Shown here piece by piece: positions 5,267-5,756 of a stretch of DNA of 5,756 nucleotides. The notes under the pieces were generated by a model. It was not told the DNA's origin and did not search any database. It worked only from the letters and a program-made list of their open reading frames with translations. The first letter of the stretch is position 1. Every line of letters starts with the position of its first letter. This DNA comes from Vibrio madracius (GTDB taxonomy: Bacteria > Pseudomonadota > Gammaproteobacteria > Enterobacterales > Vibrionaceae), in the NCBI GenBank assembly GCA_000695745.1, contig ASHK01000276.1, positions 1-5,756 on the forward strand, in the 5' to 3' direction. The translations under genes and the position numbers were made by a program.

Positions 5267-5756
5267 ATGAAAGGTTTTCTCTCTTTAGTTTGGCGTAATA
5301 CCACGGCGCGTATCGGACTTATCATCATCGGCTTATTTATGTTTGTGGCCATTGCCGCACCTCTAGTCACCAAACATGCACCAGACAAGCGTACGGGTAA
5401 CCCTCACGAATACCCATCAGCGGTGGTGAAGTTAGCACAAGCTAACCCAGACGGCTGGGTAGCGCAAAATCTAGCGGATGATCGTAGAACGTTACTCATG
5501 TCGAAAAAGGCAGATCATGTATTGGGAACCACACGTATGGGGCGTGATGTATGGTCTCAAGTAGCTTACGGCGCTCGCGTATCACTGATGGTGGGTTTTA
5601 GTGCTGGCCTAATCGTATGCGTGTTAGCCACGGTAATCGGAATTTCCGCGGGTTACTTTGGCGGCCGTGTTGATAGTGTACTGACCTCGGCAATGAACAT
5701 CATGCTGGTGATTCCGCCCTGGCCTCTTCTCTTTGTTGTTGCCGCCTCGTTGGTGA
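5267..5756 (+). CDS. ABC transporter permease, DppC/OppC type, 3' end outside window
   Basis: This is the partner permease of the preceding gene. It has 163 codons visible and no stop before the window edge. It opens with a short cytoplasmic N-terminus (MKGFLSLVWRNTTARIG), then helix 1 (~residues 17-35), then an unusually long periplasmic segment (~36-100, TKHAPDKRTGNPHEYP, NPDGWVAQNL, SKKADHVLG). The family signature GTTRMGRDVWSQVAYGARVSL (~85-105) corresponds to the GTDxxGRD-RLxYGARxSL motif of DppC proteins. A second helix (~106-127) and the G-Y-F-G-G-R-V-D motif follow, then the start of helix 3. The EAA loop and C-terminus lie beyond the edge. Start is set by AAGGAGG at 5251-5257. The final few codons (AASLV) may be out of frame: adding one T near 5746 would give AAFVG. 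The substrate, chitin oligosaccharides, is inferred from the operon. Confidence 0.9.
   Translation, partial: MKGFLSLVWRNTTARIGLIIIGLFMFVAIAAPLVTKHAPDKRTGNPHEYPSAVVKLAQANPDGWVAQNLADDRRTLLMSKKADHVLGTTRMGRDVWSQVAYGARVSLMVGFSAGLIVCVLATVIGISAGYFGGRVDSVLTSAMNIMLVIPPWPLLFVVAASLV

Noticed and set aside
5200..5388. Antisense open frame over the permease junction
   Set aside because: It covers the end of one real permease and the start of the next, both well supported.

Overview
The window looks like chromosomal DNA from a Vibrio or close Vibrionaceae relative. The main reasons are the RpoD C-terminus, the rpoD–tRNA-Ile2(CAU) neighbourhood shared with enteric and vibrio genomes, and a binding-protein gene whose corrected translation closely resembles, from memory, the V. 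cholerae chitin-oligosaccharide-binding protein (CBP, VC0620). No database search was possible, so species is not assigned.

Layout, all genes on the + strand: (1) 1-589, the 3' third of rpoD (sigma-70), closed by a strong terminator. (2) A promoter at 690-718 driving a lone tRNA-Ile2 gene (731-806) with its own terminator. (3) 1047-1742, a 231-residue multipass membrane protein of unknown function with a good terminator. (4) 1783-2447, a 665-bp non-coding region rich in regulatory-looking structure: a near-consensus CRP site, a SlmA-like dyad, an array of three TTTTGAC elements inside a 30-bp direct repeat, and two leader hairpins. (5) 2448-4127, the solute-binding gene, broken by five single-base indels that can each be repaired to give one continuous ~560-residue protein. 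(6) A terminator/attenuator at 4137-4164 and a 150-bp gap. (7) 4278-5264, an intact DppB-type permease, and from 5267 to the window end a DppC-type permease cut by the edge.

Items 4-7 form the start of a chitobiose/chitin-oligosaccharide uptake operon (chb-type; VC0620-VC0618 order in V. cholerae). In the known system periplasmic CBP captures GlcNAc oligomers, hands them to the two permeases, and also holds the sensor ChiS inactive when no ligand is present. The regulatory array fits that scheme (ChiS, CRP and SlmA are the reported activators of the V. cholerae chb promoter), but assigning the individual motifs to these proteins is inference.

The two points most worth a second look are the cluster of frameshifts confined to the binding-protein gene (sequence error or a real CBP-null that would deregulate ChiS), and the TTTTGAC array upstream of it. 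I did not find a clearly new type of system, mobile element or CRISPR array.
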